This document shows positions 15,112 through 23,249 of a DNA stretch of 46,669 bases, in pieces. The DNA is from Nocardioides luteus (GTDB taxonomy: Bacteria; Actinomycetota; Actinomycetes; Propionibacteriales; Nocardioidaceae): the NCBI RefSeq assembly GCF_000960475.2, contig NZ_JZDQ02000047.1, positions 1-46,669 on the forward strand, in the 5' to 3' direction. The notes beneath the pieces were generated by a model. The model ran no database searches and was not told the origin of the DNA. It saw nothing but the letters and a program-made list of their open reading frames with translations. Position 1 is the stretch's first letter; each line of letters starts with the position of its first letter. A program made the position numbers and the translations under genes.

Positions 15112-15822
15112 TCACCCGAGGCGGCGCGTCGGCCAGCGCGCGAGGTCGGCCTCGAGGAGCGACGGGTCACGGGGAGGCGGAACCTCGTCGAGGATCTCCA
15201 GCCGGGCGATCCGCCCGATCCGGAATCCGCGGATCGCGGCGCGGAGGCGGCACCACCCGACCATGAGCCAGGTGTCGTCGGCACGGAGGAGTCCCATGGT
15301 CTCCACGTCGCGGACGGTCGTCACCGGCTGGTCCGGGCTCCCGCCGGCGCCGCGGTAGGTGAGGCGTACGACGCGGCGTGCCGTGACGACGTCGGACAGC
15401 ATGCCGACCGGCACGCTGCCGTCGGCCGGGGGAGCAGGTTCGATGACCTGGATCATCCCGAGCATCTCCGCCACCGAGTCGCGGTGCTCCTCGGCCATGA
15501 CCGCCGCGATCTTCGCCCGGGCGCGCCGGGCGGCTCCCTCGTAGGGCGACGACTCGAGCAGCCCGAGACCGGCCAGGACGGCCAGCGACTCGGCGGCGGA
15601 GAGATTCAGCGGCGGAAGGGAGTACTCGCGAAGGATCAGGTATCCACCCTTCGCGCCGTGGTCGGCATAGATCGGGACGCCGGCGAGCTGGAGCGAGCTG
15701 ATGTCGCGCTCGATCGTGCGCGAGGAGACCTCGAACTCGGCCGCGAGCCGGGCAGCGGACCATGGCCGACGCGCTCCGCGGAGCAGGTCCACCAAGGCGT
15801 ACTGCCGCTCGGCTCGCTTCAC
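15112..15822 (-). CDS. WYL-domain transcriptional regulator (YafY-like)
   Basis: A 236-aa regulator with an N-terminal HTH_11 domain (RLAAEFEVSSRTIERDISSL, about residues 25-44), a middle helical part, and a C-terminal WYL ligand-binding domain (VVRLTYRGAGG, then GLLRADDTWLMVGWCRL and a basic RGFRIGRIARLE stretch). WYL proteins often sense nucleotides or nucleic acids or regulate nearby enzymes. The GTG start at 15822 has only a weak GGAAG upstream. It lies 41 bp downstream of the SnoaL-like gene on the same strand, so the two may be co-transcribed, a pairing often seen for YafY-type regulators. Confidence 0.88.
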   Translation of the reverse strand: MKRAERQYALVDLLRGARRPWSAARLAAEFEVSSRTIERDISSLQLAGVPIYADHGAKGGYLILREYSLPPLNLSAAESLAVLAGLGLLESSPYEGAARRARAKIAAVMAEEHRDSVAEMLGMIQVIEPAPPADGSVPVGMLSDVVTARRVVRLTYRGAGGSPDQPVTTVRDVETMGLLRADDTWLMVGWCRLRAAIRGFRIGRIARLEILDEVPPPRDPSLLEADLARWPTRRLG

Positions 15823-15863
15823 GCCCGCATTCTTCCAGGGGCCACCGACAGTGGGCCCATGCG

Positions 15864-16262
15864 TCAGCCCCGCATGCTGCGCCGGCCGCCGACCGACCAG
15901 ACCCGCCGGACCCGGCCGTCCTCGTCGAAGTCGAAGACGTCGACACCGCCGACGAGCAGGTCGCCGGCCTGCATGTCCCAGAGCAGCCGTCCGTGGTCGC
16001 CGTCGATCGCATCAGCGACCGTCGTGAACACGACGCCGGGGTGCTGCCCGTGCCACCAGTCGAGGTAGCGCGCGAAGTCCTCGGCGGAGCGGATGTCGTC
16101 CGCCGGGGTCGAGCCGTCGGCCTCGGTCACGGCGAAGTGGATCCGGAAGTCGTCGGCACAGATGCGGCGGGCGATGTCGCCGTCGGTGTTCCACATGGTC
16201 AGCCACAGGTCGAGCGAGCGTCGAGCGGCGGCGTTGGTCGGAGGATGCATGATCTCGGTCAT
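15864..16262 (-). CDS. SnoaL-like (NTF2 fold) protein
   Basis: A 132-aa small protein of the SnoaL/NTF2-like fold, a cone-shaped pocket used by many enzymes and binding proteins. Visible are the opening helix (SLDLWLTMWNTDGDIARRIC), a central GRLLWDMQAGDLLVGGVDVF strand pair and the ending FDEDGRVRRVWSVGG. Substrate and reaction are unknown. ATG 16262 is preferred over the GTG 18 nt upstream because GGTGGAGG sits before it, though the spacing is short. It lies upstream of the WYL regulator gene on the same strand and 56 bp after the CoA-transferase B gene. Confidence 0.75.
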   Translation of the reverse strand: MTEIMHPPTNAAARRSLDLWLTMWNTDGDIARRICADDFRIHFAVTEADGSTPADDIRSAEDFARYLDWWHGQHPGVVFTTVADAIDGDHGRLLWDMQAGDLLVGGVDVFDFDEDGRVRRVWSVGGRRSMRG

Positions 16263-16317
16263 GCCTCCACCCTGAGTCACCGGGGCGACAACGGTGTGTC
16301 GGAGTTCGTCCGGCCGA

Positions 16318-16974
16318 TCAGATCCCGGCGGTGTCCGGAGCCGTACGGTCCAGGACCTTCCCGCCGGTGGCCGCCGCGACCTCGTCGTACGTCACCCCGG
16401 GAGCCAGCTCGACGAGCTCGAACGTCTCGCCGGTGACATCGAGGACCCCGAGGTCCGTGATGACCCGCTTCACGATCCCGCGACCGGTCAGCGGCAGGTC
16501 GCACGTCTCCAGCAGCTTGGGGGCGCCCTTCTTGGTGACGTGCTCCATCAGCACGATCACGCGCCCGGCGCCGGAGACCAGGTCCATCGCGCCGCCCATG
16601 CCCTTGACCATCTGGCCGGGCACCATCCAGTTGGCGATGTCGCCGTTGACGGAGACCTGCATCGCGCCCAGGACGGCGACGTCGATGTGACCGCCGCGGA
16701 TCATCGCGAACGAGGTGGCGGAGTCGAAGTAGGAGGCCCCGGGGAGCACGGTCACGGTCTGCTTGCCGGCGTTGATCAGGTCGGGGTCGACCTCGTCCTC
16801 GTAGGGGAACGGCCCGACGCCGAGGATGCCGTTCTCGGCGTGCAGCACGACCGTCGACGTCTCCGGGATGTAGTCCGGGATCAGCGTCGGCAGCCCGATC
16901 CCGAGGTTGACGTAGTCGCCGTCCTGCAGCTCCTGCGCGGCGCGCGCGGCCATCTGGTTGCGGTCCCAAGCCAT
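16318..16974 (-). CDS. scoB: Succinyl-CoA:3-ketoacid CoA-transferase subunit B
   Basis: A 218-aa class I CoA-transferase subunit B. It carries the catalytic Glu47 in HAENGILG, which forms the enzyme-CoA thioester, and the typical GIGLPTLIPDYIP and FAMIRGGHIDVAVLGAMQV segments. With subunit A it moves CoA from succinyl-CoA to acetoacetate, feeding ketone bodies and acetoacetate from amino acid breakdown into central metabolism. The start is 3 bp after the scoA stop codon. The related 3-oxoadipate CoA-transferase is an alternative, but the sequence reads more like the acetoacetate enzyme. Confidence 0.92.
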   Translation of the reverse strand: MAWDRNQMAARAAQELQDGDYVNLGIGLPTLIPDYIPETSTVVLHAENGILGVGPFPYEDEVDPDLINAGKQTVTVLPGASYFDSATSFAMIRGGHIDVAVLGAMQVSVNGDIANWMVPGQMVKGMGGAMDLVSGAGRVIVLMEHVTKKGAPKLLETCDLPLTGRGIVKRVITDLGVLDVTGETFELVELAPGVTYDEVAAATGGKVLDRTAPDTAGI

Positions 16975-16977
16975 GAC

Positions 16978-17775
16978 TCAGGCCTCCTTGCTCGATGCGG
17001 TGTCGGTGGGGCGCTCGCCGCGCGTCGTACGCTTCTCGATGTCCTTGCGGGCCGCCTGCTCGGGCGTCAGGGCGACGATCCGCTTCACGAAGATCCCGGG
17101 GAGATGTACGTCGGCGGGGGCGATCTCACCGACCTCGACGACCTCCTCGGCCTCGACGATCGTCACCCGCCCGGCCATCGCGGCCGGCACGTTGAAGTTG
17201 CGCGTGGAGGCGTTGAACTGGGCGTTGCCGGCCCGGTCGACGCGGGTCGCGCGGACCAGCGCGAAGTCGGTGACGATGCCCTCCTCGAGCACCATCTGCT
17301 TGCCGTGGAACTCCCGCACCTCCTTCGGCTCGGAGGCCTCGGCGACCGTGCCGTCGGGGTTGTAGCGGTAGGGCAGGCCGCCGTCGGAGACCATCGTGCC
17401 GACGCCGGTCGGCGTGTAGAACGCGCCGATCCCGCTGCCGCCCGCCCGCATCCGCTCGGCGAGGGTGCCCTGCGGGGTGAGCTCGAGGGTGAGCTCGCCG
17501 GCCAGGTACTGCCGGCCGAACTCCTTGTTCTCGCCGATGTAGCTCGCGATCACGCGGGAGATGCGGTGATCGTCGAGCAGCAGCCCGAGCCCGGCGCCGT
17601 CGACGCCGCAGTTGTTGGAGACGACCATCAGGTCGTCCGCCCCCTGCTCGCGCAGCGCGTCGATCAGGAACCACGGGATTCCCACCAGGCCGAAGCCGCC
17701 CACGGCCAGGCTGGCCCCGCTGTGAATGTCGGCGACCGCCTCCGCGGCCGAACCGACCACCTTGTCCAGACCCAT
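16978..17775 (-). CDS. scoA: Succinyl-CoA:3-ketoacid CoA-transferase subunit A
   Basis: A 265-aa subunit A of the same CoA-transferase. Diagnostic stretches are AVGGFGLVGIPWFLIDAL near the N-terminus, VVSNNCGVDGAGLGLLL, YIGENKEFGRQYLAGELTLE and TPQGTLAERMRAGGSGIGAF, all typical of acetoacetate (SCOT) rather than oxoadipate enzymes. The C-terminal 25 residues are a charged extension (ERPTDTASSKEA). ATG 17775 is used because the family begins here; a longer reading frame upstream runs into the thiolase gene and is not expected to be coding. The order thiolase-scoA-scoB on one strand forms a compact acetoacetate-use operon. Confidence 0.92.
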   Translation of the reverse strand: MGLDKVVGSAAEAVADIHSGASLAVGGFGLVGIPWFLIDALREQGADDLMVVSNNCGVDGAGLGLLLDDHRISRVIASYIGENKEFGRQYLAGELTLELTPQGTLAERMRAGGSGIGAFYTPTGVGTMVSDGGLPYRYNPDGTVAEASEPKEVREFHGKQMVLEEGIVTDFALVRATRVDRAGNAQFNASTRNFNVPAAMAGRVTIVEAEEVVEVGEIAPADVHLPGIFVKRIVALTPEQAARKDIEKRTTRGERPTDTASSKEA

Positions 17776-17822
17776 GTCTTCTCTGCTCTCTCGAGATTTT
17801 CCGTACGAAGCGTGCCGGCTGC

Positions 17823-19046
17823 TCAGCGGACCGACTCGAACACCGCCGCGAGCCCCTGCCCGCCACCGATGCACATCGTCTCCAGGACGTACCGGGCCTC
17901 GCGGCGCTGCGCCTCGCGGGCGGCGGTGGCGAGGATGCGGGCGCCGGTGGCGCCGATCGGGTGGCCGAGCGAGATGCCCGAGCCGTTGGGGTTGAGCCGC
18001 TCGTCGGTGGCGTCGATCTTCCACTCGCGCAGCACGGCGAGGACCTGGGCCGCGAAGGCCTCGTTGAGCTCGATCAGGTCGATCTCGTCGAGCGTGAGCC
18101 CGGCCCGGGACAGCGCGGTGCGGCTGGAGAGGACGGGTCCGATGCCCATCCGCTCGGGCTCGCAGCCGGAGACCGCCCACGACTTGAGGGTCAGCAGGGG
18201 AGTCAGGCCACGCTTCTCCGCCTCGGCGCGCGTGGTCACGATGCACATCGCGGCGCCGTCGTTCTGGCCGGACGCGTTGCCCGCGGTGACCGTCGACTCC
18301 TCGTCGATCTTCAGCCGGATCGGGCGCAGCGAGGCGAGCTTCTCCAGGGAGATGTCGGCACGCGGGTGCTCGTCGCGGTCGACGACCACATCGGGCTTGC
18401 GGCGTCCGCCCGGGACGGTCACCGGGACCAGCTCGTCGGCGAACTTGCCGGCCTCGTGGGCGGCCACGGCCCGCTGGTTGGAGCGCAGCGCGAGCTCGTC
18501 CTGCTCCTCGCGGGAGATGCCGTACTCGCGGCGCAGGTTCTCGGCGGTCTCGATCATGCCGCCGGGGATCGGGTGGTCCTTGCCGCCCGCGGTCTCGCGG
18601 GCCCGGTCGAGGCGGTCGAGCAGCTCGATGCCGCCCTGCTTCACCCCGCCGCGCAGCCCGAGCGCGTAGTGCTCGACGTTGGACATCGACTCCGCACCAC
18701 CGGCGATGACGAGGCTCGCGGCTCCGGTGGCGACGGTGCCCGCGGCGTACAGGACCGCCTGCAGACCGGAACCGCAGCGACGGTCGATCTGGAGGCCGGG
18801 GACGCCGGTGCCGAGGCCGGCGTCGAGGGCCGCGATGCGGCCGATGGCGGGGTTCTCGCCGCTGGCGTAGCCGTTGCCGAGGATGACGTCGTCGACGTCG
18901 CCCTCCTGCAGTCCGGTGCGCTCGACCAGCTCGCGCAGGACGGTGGTGGCGAGATCGGTCGCGGTCAGCGGCGCCAGGGCGCCGAGGAAGCGACCGACTG
19001 GGGTACGGAGAGGCTCGCAGATGACGATGTCGGTGGCGCTGCTCAT
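17823..19046 (-). CDS. Acetyl-CoA C-acyltransferase (thiolase)
   Basis: A 407-aa thiolase with the full catalytic set: nucleophile Cys91 in DRRCGSGLQA, NEAFA, His362 in GHPIGATGAR, and Cys392 in CIGGGQG. It cleaves acetoacetyl-CoA made by the ScoAB transferase into two acetyl-CoA, or runs the condensation in reverse. A wider 3-ketoacyl or oxoadipyl-CoA specificity is possible. It is first in the operon, with scoA 47 bp downstream. The TACCGT box 7 nt before the ATG and the lack of a Shine-Dalgarno sequence suggest a leaderless transcript. It is divergent from the metal transporter across 160 bp. Confidence 0.93.
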   Translation of the reverse strand: MSSATDIVICEPLRTPVGRFLGALAPLTATDLATTVLRELVERTGLQEGDVDDVILGNGYASGENPAIGRIAALDAGLGTGVPGLQIDRRCGSGLQAVLYAAGTVATGAASLVIAGGAESMSNVEHYALGLRGGVKQGGIELLDRLDRARETAGGKDHPIPGGMIETAENLRREYGISREEQDELALRSNQRAVAAHEAGKFADELVPVTVPGGRRKPDVVVDRDEHPRADISLEKLASLRPIRLKIDEESTVTAGNASGQNDGAAMCIVTTRAEAEKRGLTPLLTLKSWAVSGCEPERMGIGPVLSSRTALSRAGLTLDEIDLIELNEAFAAQVLAVLREWKIDATDERLNPNGSGISLGHPIGATGARILATAAREAQRREARYVLETMCIGGGQGLAAVFESVR

Positions 19047-19053
19047 GCTGTCG

Positions 19054-19059
19054 ACGGTA
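19054..19059 (-). promoter_or_regulatory. Leaderless -10 box (TACCGT) of the thiolase operon
   Basis: On the minus strand TACCGT ends 7 nt before the ATG at 19046, with no Shine-Dalgarno sequence. Confidence 0.55.
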
Positions 19060-19155
19060 CGCGGACAGTCATGACTTGAGAAGTATTCATTTGGCGTCGA
19101 TTAACACGTTTCAGGTCTTGATCTCCCTACCCGACCGGACAGTGCGCCAACGACG

Positions 19156-19178
19156 CTATTGCGATAAATTCGCGTTAG
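19156..19178. promoter_or_regulatory. Nur-like metal regulator box upstream of cbiM
   Basis: The dyad TTGCGA-TAAAT-TCGCGT (19159-19175) has the spacing of the Streptomyces Nur box, recalled as TTGCAA-N5-TTGCAA, and outer CTA/TAG bases extend the symmetry. It lies 28 bp before the cbiM start, a place suited to repression of metal uptake. A different metalloregulator could equally use it. Confidence 0.5.
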
Positions 19179-19206
19179 CCCCCATTCGTAGATCCAAGAG
19201 GTGACC

Positions 19207-19899
19207 ATGCACGTCCCCGACGGCTTCCTCGACGCACCGACGTCGATCGCCACCGGCGCAGTCGCAGTCGTCGCGGTCGGTGTCGCGCTGCGCGGCGCGC
19301 GCCGCGAGCTCGACGACAAGACCGCCCCGCTGGCCGGCCTGGTCGCCGCGTTCGTCTTCGCGACCCAGATGCTCAACTTCCCCGTCGGGGCGGGCACGAG
19401 CGGCCATCTGATGGGCGGCGCGCTCGCCGCTGTCCTGGTCGGGCCGTGGACCGGCGTGCTGTGCGTCTCGGTCGTGCTCATCGTCCAGTCGCTGCTCTTC
19501 GCCGACGGCGGCATCACCGCGCTCGGCACCAACATCCTGCTGATGGCGGTCACCACGGTGGTCGTCGGCTGGTTCGTGAGCCGGGTGCTGATCAAGCTGC
19601 TGCCGAAGCGGGTCGGCCTGGTCGCCCCGGCGGCGGCGATCGGCGCCTTCGTCTCCGTCCCCGCCGCGGCGTCCGTCTTCACCGCGCTCTACGCGATCGG
19701 CGGCACCGCCGACATCTCACTGACCACGCTGGCCACCGCGATGCTCGGCTGGCACACGCTCATCGGTCTGGGCGAGGGCGTGATCACCTTCCTCGCGGTC
19801 GGCGCGATCCTCTCCGTACGTCCCGACCTCGTCTACGCCGCGCGAGGCGTGATCGCCGAGCGCGACCTGGTCATCAAGGCGAAGGAGGCGGTGGCATGA
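19207..19899 (+). CDS. CbiM/NikM-type metal-binding membrane component of an ECF transporter
   Basis: A 230-aa substrate-specific membrane subunit for Ni2+ or Co2+ uptake, with about six or seven helices. The mature protein should start MHVPDGFLD. In this family the N-terminal Met-His pair forms part of the metal site, so ATG 19207 is preferred over the GTG two codons earlier; AGAGG lies 5 nt ahead of it. Other family marks are LNFPVGAGTSGHLMGG with its metal-ligand His and the LLFADGGITALGTNILLMA helix. It is first in a four-gene operon and overlaps the next gene by ATGA. A Nur-like box upstream favours nickel, but cobalt remains possible. Confidence 0.92.
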   Translation: MHVPDGFLDAPTSIATGAVAVVAVGVALRGARRELDDKTAPLAGLVAAFVFATQMLNFPVGAGTSGHLMGGALAAVLVGPWTGVLCVSVVLIVQSLLFADGGITALGTNILLMAVTTVVVGWFVSRVLIKLLPKRVGLVAPAAAIGAFVSVPAAASVFTALYAIGGTADISLTTLATAMLGWHTLIGLGEGVITFLAVGAILSVRPDLVYAARGVIAERDLVIKAKEAVA

Positions 19900-20231
19900 G
19901 CACCACCACGAAGAAGCGCGTCCCGTTCAGGTGGGTCGCCCTCGGCATCGCCGTCGTCGCGCTGCTGCTGGCCGGAGTGGTCTCCTACTACGCCTCGGCC
20001 AACCCCGACGGCCTCGAGTACGTCGCCGGCAAGACCGGCTTCCTCGACCGCGCTTCGGAGCACGGCGCCGCTGACGGACCCTTGGCCGGCTACGGCACCA
20101 AGGGCGTCGACGACGCCCGGCTCTCCGGTGGCCTGGCGGGGGTGATCGGCACCGTCGTCGTGCTCGTCGTCGCCGGTGGCCTCGTGCTGCTCGTACGTCG
20201 GCGGCCCACCGACTCCTCCGACGAGGCCTGA
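19896..20231 (+). CDS. PDGLE-domain (CbiN/NikN-like) small membrane subunit
   Basis: A 111-aa protein with two membrane helices (about residues 12-30 and 78-98) and the name-giving PDGLE motif on the external loop (residues 37-41), followed by GKTGFLDRASEH. PDGLE proteins replace CbiN in many nickel and cobalt ECF transporters and are sometimes fused to the M subunit; here the two are separate but translationally coupled (ATGA). The loop helps metal loading in characterised CbiMN pairs. The short hydrophilic tail is acidic. Confidence 0.88.
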   Translation: MSTTTKKRVPFRWVALGIAVVALLLAGVVSYYASANPDGLEYVAGKTGFLDRASEHGAADGPLAGYGTKGVDDARLSGGLAGVIGTVVVLVVAGGLVLLVRRRPTDSSDEA

Positions 20232-20235
20232 GCCG

Positions 20236-20843
20236 GTGCCCGCCCATCTGAAGGTGCTGGCCCTGGTCGGCTTCATGCTCGTCGTGGTGGCGACCCCGCG
20301 GGAGTGGTTCGCTGCGTACGCCTTCTTCCTCGCCGCCCTGGTGACGGTCGGCGCAGTCGGCCGGGTGCGCCCGGGGTGGGTGCTGAAGCGGATGCTGGTG
20401 GAGACGCCGTTCGTGGTCTTCGCGGTGCTGATGCCGTTCATCTCCCACGGGCCGCGGGTCGAGGTGCTCGGGCTGAGCCTGAGCGAGTCGGGCCTGCTCT
20501 CCGCGTGGGGGCTGCTGGCCAAGGGCACGCTCGGCGTGATCGCCGGTCTGCTGCTGGCCGCGACCACGACGCCGCAGGAGCTGGTCCACGGCCTGGAGCG
20601 GCTGCGGCTGCCTCAGCAGCTGGTGCAGATCATGGCGTTCATGGTCCGCTACCTGGAGGTGGTGACCGACGAGATGCGCCGGATGGCGGTCGCGCGCGCC
20701 TCCCGAGGGTTCGTCGCCCGCAACCCGCTCCACTGGCCGGTGCTCGCCCGTTCGGTCGGCGCCCTCTTCATCCGTTCCTTCGAGCGCGGCGAGCGGGTCC
20801 ACCTGGCCATGGTCTCGCGCGGATACACAGGGAGAATGCCTCG

Positions 20844-20847
<4 letters not shown>
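20236..20847 (+). CDS. CbiQ-type energy-coupling (T) membrane subunit
   Basis: A 203-aa membrane subunit of the ECF transporter. The family hallmark, an Ala-Arg-Gly helix that couples to the ATPase, appears as MAVARASRGF near residue 152, and the second as SFERGERVHLAMVSRGY close to the C-terminus. Four or five membrane helices precede these. It starts with GTG 4 nt after the PDGLE gene and its stop overlaps the ATPase start (GTGA). At 203 aa it is at the short end for CbiQ proteins, lacking some N-terminal sequence found in longer homologues. Confidence 0.9.
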
Positions 20848-21596
<749 letters not shown>

Positions 21597-21616
21597 CCGA
21601 GACTGCAGGTTTGGGC

Positions 21617-21636
21617 GACGAAACGACAGTTTCGTC
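21617..21636. terminator. Hairpin between convergent cbiO and DUF3054 genes
   Basis: Arms GACGAAAC and GTTTCGTC around GACA, enclosed by a longer CCGAGAC (21597-21603) and GTCTCGG (21651-21657) pair. It lies directly after the cbiO stop codon and probably works in both directions. Confidence 0.6.
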
Positions 21637-21669
21637 CGCCACTTCTACGGTCTCGGCCGCCGCGACTAC

Positions 21670-22095
21670 CTACTCGGCGAGTCGCCGGGAGCGGTAGTGG
21701 AGCTTGGCGCTGACGTAGCCGCGCCAGCCGACGAGGGTGAGGCCGAGGAAGAGGATCGAGACGACCAGGAAGGCCGGCGCGAGACCCTCGCCGGTGAGGC
21801 CGCGGAGCACCATCCCGATGACGTACGTCCCGAGCCAGACGACCACGCCCGCCGGCCACGTGCGAGCGGCAGGCCAGCGACGCCACACCAGCACGGCCCA
21901 GGCCACGACGAGCCCGGCCAGGAACGGCCAGGCGATCCGGAGCACGACGAGCGCCGGGCCGGAGTCGTGGGACTGGCGCCCGGCGAAGGCGAAGAGCAGC
22001 ACGAAGAAGACGTCGGCGGCGAAGGCCGCGACCGCCCACCTGGGCGCGAGCCCGGCGATGAGCGGGGAGGAGACGTCGGACTTCGTGGAGGACAT
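21670..22095 (-). CDS. DUF3054 family membrane protein
   Basis: A 141-aa protein with four hydrophobic segments (about residues 20-40, 49-68, 80-97 and 105-125), matching DUF3054. The family has no known function. The FAFAGRQSHDSG sequence between helices 1 and 2 is the recognisable family motif. It ends in a basic stretch (KLHYRSRRLAE). The -10 box TATCCT 7 nt before the ATG and the absence of a Shine-Dalgarno sequence suggest its own leaderless promoter, although it lies only 23 bp downstream of nagA on the same strand. Confidence 0.75.
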   Translation of the reverse strand: MSSTKSDVSSPLIAGLAPRWAVAAFAADVFFVLLFAFAGRQSHDSGPALVVLRIAWPFLAGLVVAWAVLVWRRWPAARTWPAGVVVWLGTYVIGMVLRGLTGEGLAPAFLVVSILFLGLTLVGWRGYVSAKLHYRSRRLAE

Positions 22096-22102
22096 GGTGC
22101 CC

Positions 22103-22108
22103 AGGATA
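22103..22108 (-). promoter_or_regulatory. Leaderless -10 box (TATCCT) of the DUF3054 gene
   Basis: On the minus strand TATCCT ends 7 nt before the ATG at 22095. The box lies in the 23-bp gap after nagA. Confidence 0.55.
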
Positions 22109-22118
22109 CGAGCCCGGC

Positions 22119-23249
22119 CTACGCCGGGAGCCAGGCCCCGCCGCGCATCACCCGGGTCGGCCGCAGCGACTCGTCGGTGATCACCAGGTCCGCACGCGCA
22201 CCGGGCTCGAGGCGACCCGCGTCCAGGCCCACCACCGAGGCCGGCCGCAGGCTCGCGGACCGCATCAGCATGGCCAGGTCGATCCCGGCAGCGGCATGGC
22301 GGCGGACCTGGTCCAGGAGCCGCGAGGTGCCGCCGGCGATCGAGCCGTTGCCGGTCCCGTCGGCGATCCGGGCGACCCCGTTCCGCACCTCCACGGCGAG
22401 CGGGCCGAGCTGGTAGTCGCCGTCGGCCATCCCGGCCGCGGCCATCGCGTCGGTGACCAGCACGACCGACCCGGGCACCATCGACATCACCGCCCGGACC
22501 GTCTCGTCGTCGAGGTGTACGCCGTCCGCGATCAGCTCCACGCAGGCGTCCCCGACCCCGGCGGCTCCCAGGGACCCGAGGACCGGCCCAGGGGAGCGGT
22601 GGTGCGCGGGCGGCATCCCGTTGAACAGGTGGGTGACCAGGCTCCCGGGCCCCGACAGAAAGGCGCGAGCCTGCGAAGCCGACGCAGCGGTGTGCCCCAG
22701 CGCCACCACGGCCCCGGCCGAGGTGAGCACCGAGGCGACCTCGTCGGCCCCGGGGAGCTCGGCCGCGAGCGTCATCACCCGCAGCTGCCCCCGCGCGGCG
22801 GCGACGAGCTCACGGGTCAGCCCGGCGTCCGGTGCCAGCAACAGCTCGGGGTCGTGCGCGCCGCGGCAGGAGTGCTCCAGGAAGGGCCCCTCCATGTGGA
22901 TCCCGGCGATCAGTCCCTCCTCGGCAGCGGTGGCCAGGGCGGAGACCACCGACAGCAACCGGGAAGGCGCATCCGTCACGGTCGAGGCGAGCAAGGTCGT
23001 CGTGCCGGCAGCATGGTGGACCCCGGCAGCGACCGCGATCTCCTCCGACGAGGTGGAGTGGAACGACGCGCCACCACCGCCGTGGTTGTGGATGTCCACC
23101 AGGCCCGGCAGCAGGATCCCCGCCGACTCCGCGTCGGCGTCCGTCGCCGGCCGCAGCTCCTGGATCACGCCGTCCGCGACGCTGACGACCAGATCGTCGA
23201 AGCCGCCCGGCCGAGGCACCCGGCCGCGTACGACATGCTCTAGATCCAT
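22119..23249 (-). CDS. nagA: N-acetylglucosamine-6-phosphate deacetylase
   Basis: A 376-aa amidohydrolase that removes acetate from GlcNAc-6-phosphate in amino-sugar and cell-wall recycling. Metal and catalytic motifs are present in order: LVDIHNHGGGG (HxH), HMEGPFLEHSCRGAHDP (Glu), LGHTAAS and THLFNGMPP (His), and LVTDAMAAAGM (catalytic Asp). The start is uncertain: ATG 23249 gives a normal length and overlaps the mannosyltransferase end by 10 bp; ATG 23276 is also in frame, with 37 bp of overlap. It is probably co-transcribed with the mannosyltransferase upstream, an odd partner. No other nag gene is in the window, though a DasR-like site occurs at 46530-46543. Confidence 0.9.
   Translation of the reverse strand: MDLEHVVRGRVPRPGGFDDLVVSVADGVIQELRPATDADAESAGILLPGLVDIHNHGGGGASFHSTSSEEIAVAAGVHHAAGTTTLLASTVTDAPSRLLSVVSALATAAEEGLIAGIHMEGPFLEHSCRGAHDPELLLAPDAGLTRELVAAARGQLRVMTLAAELPGADEVASVLTSAGAVVALGHTAASASQARAFLSGPGSLVTHLFNGMPPAHHRSPGPVLGSLGAAGVGDACVELIADGVHLDDETVRAVMSMVPGSVVLVTDAMAAAGMADGDYQLGPLAVEVRNGVARIADGTGNGSIAGGTSRLLDQVRRHAAAGIDLAMLMRSASLRPASVVGLDAGRLEPGARADLVITDESLRPTRVMRGGAWLPA

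Noticed and set aside
5630..18669. Long open frames of 600-790 codons antisense to the kinase, CoA-transferase and hydrolase genes
   Set aside because: They are shadows typical of high-GC genomes: rich in Arg, Gly, His and Asp, without domain motifs, and overlapping genes with clear family matches.
19047..19206. A cobalamin riboswitch upstream of the CbiM operon
   Set aside because: The gap is only about 160 bp and shows no B12-box sequence. The Nur-like dyad explains the symmetric sequence better.
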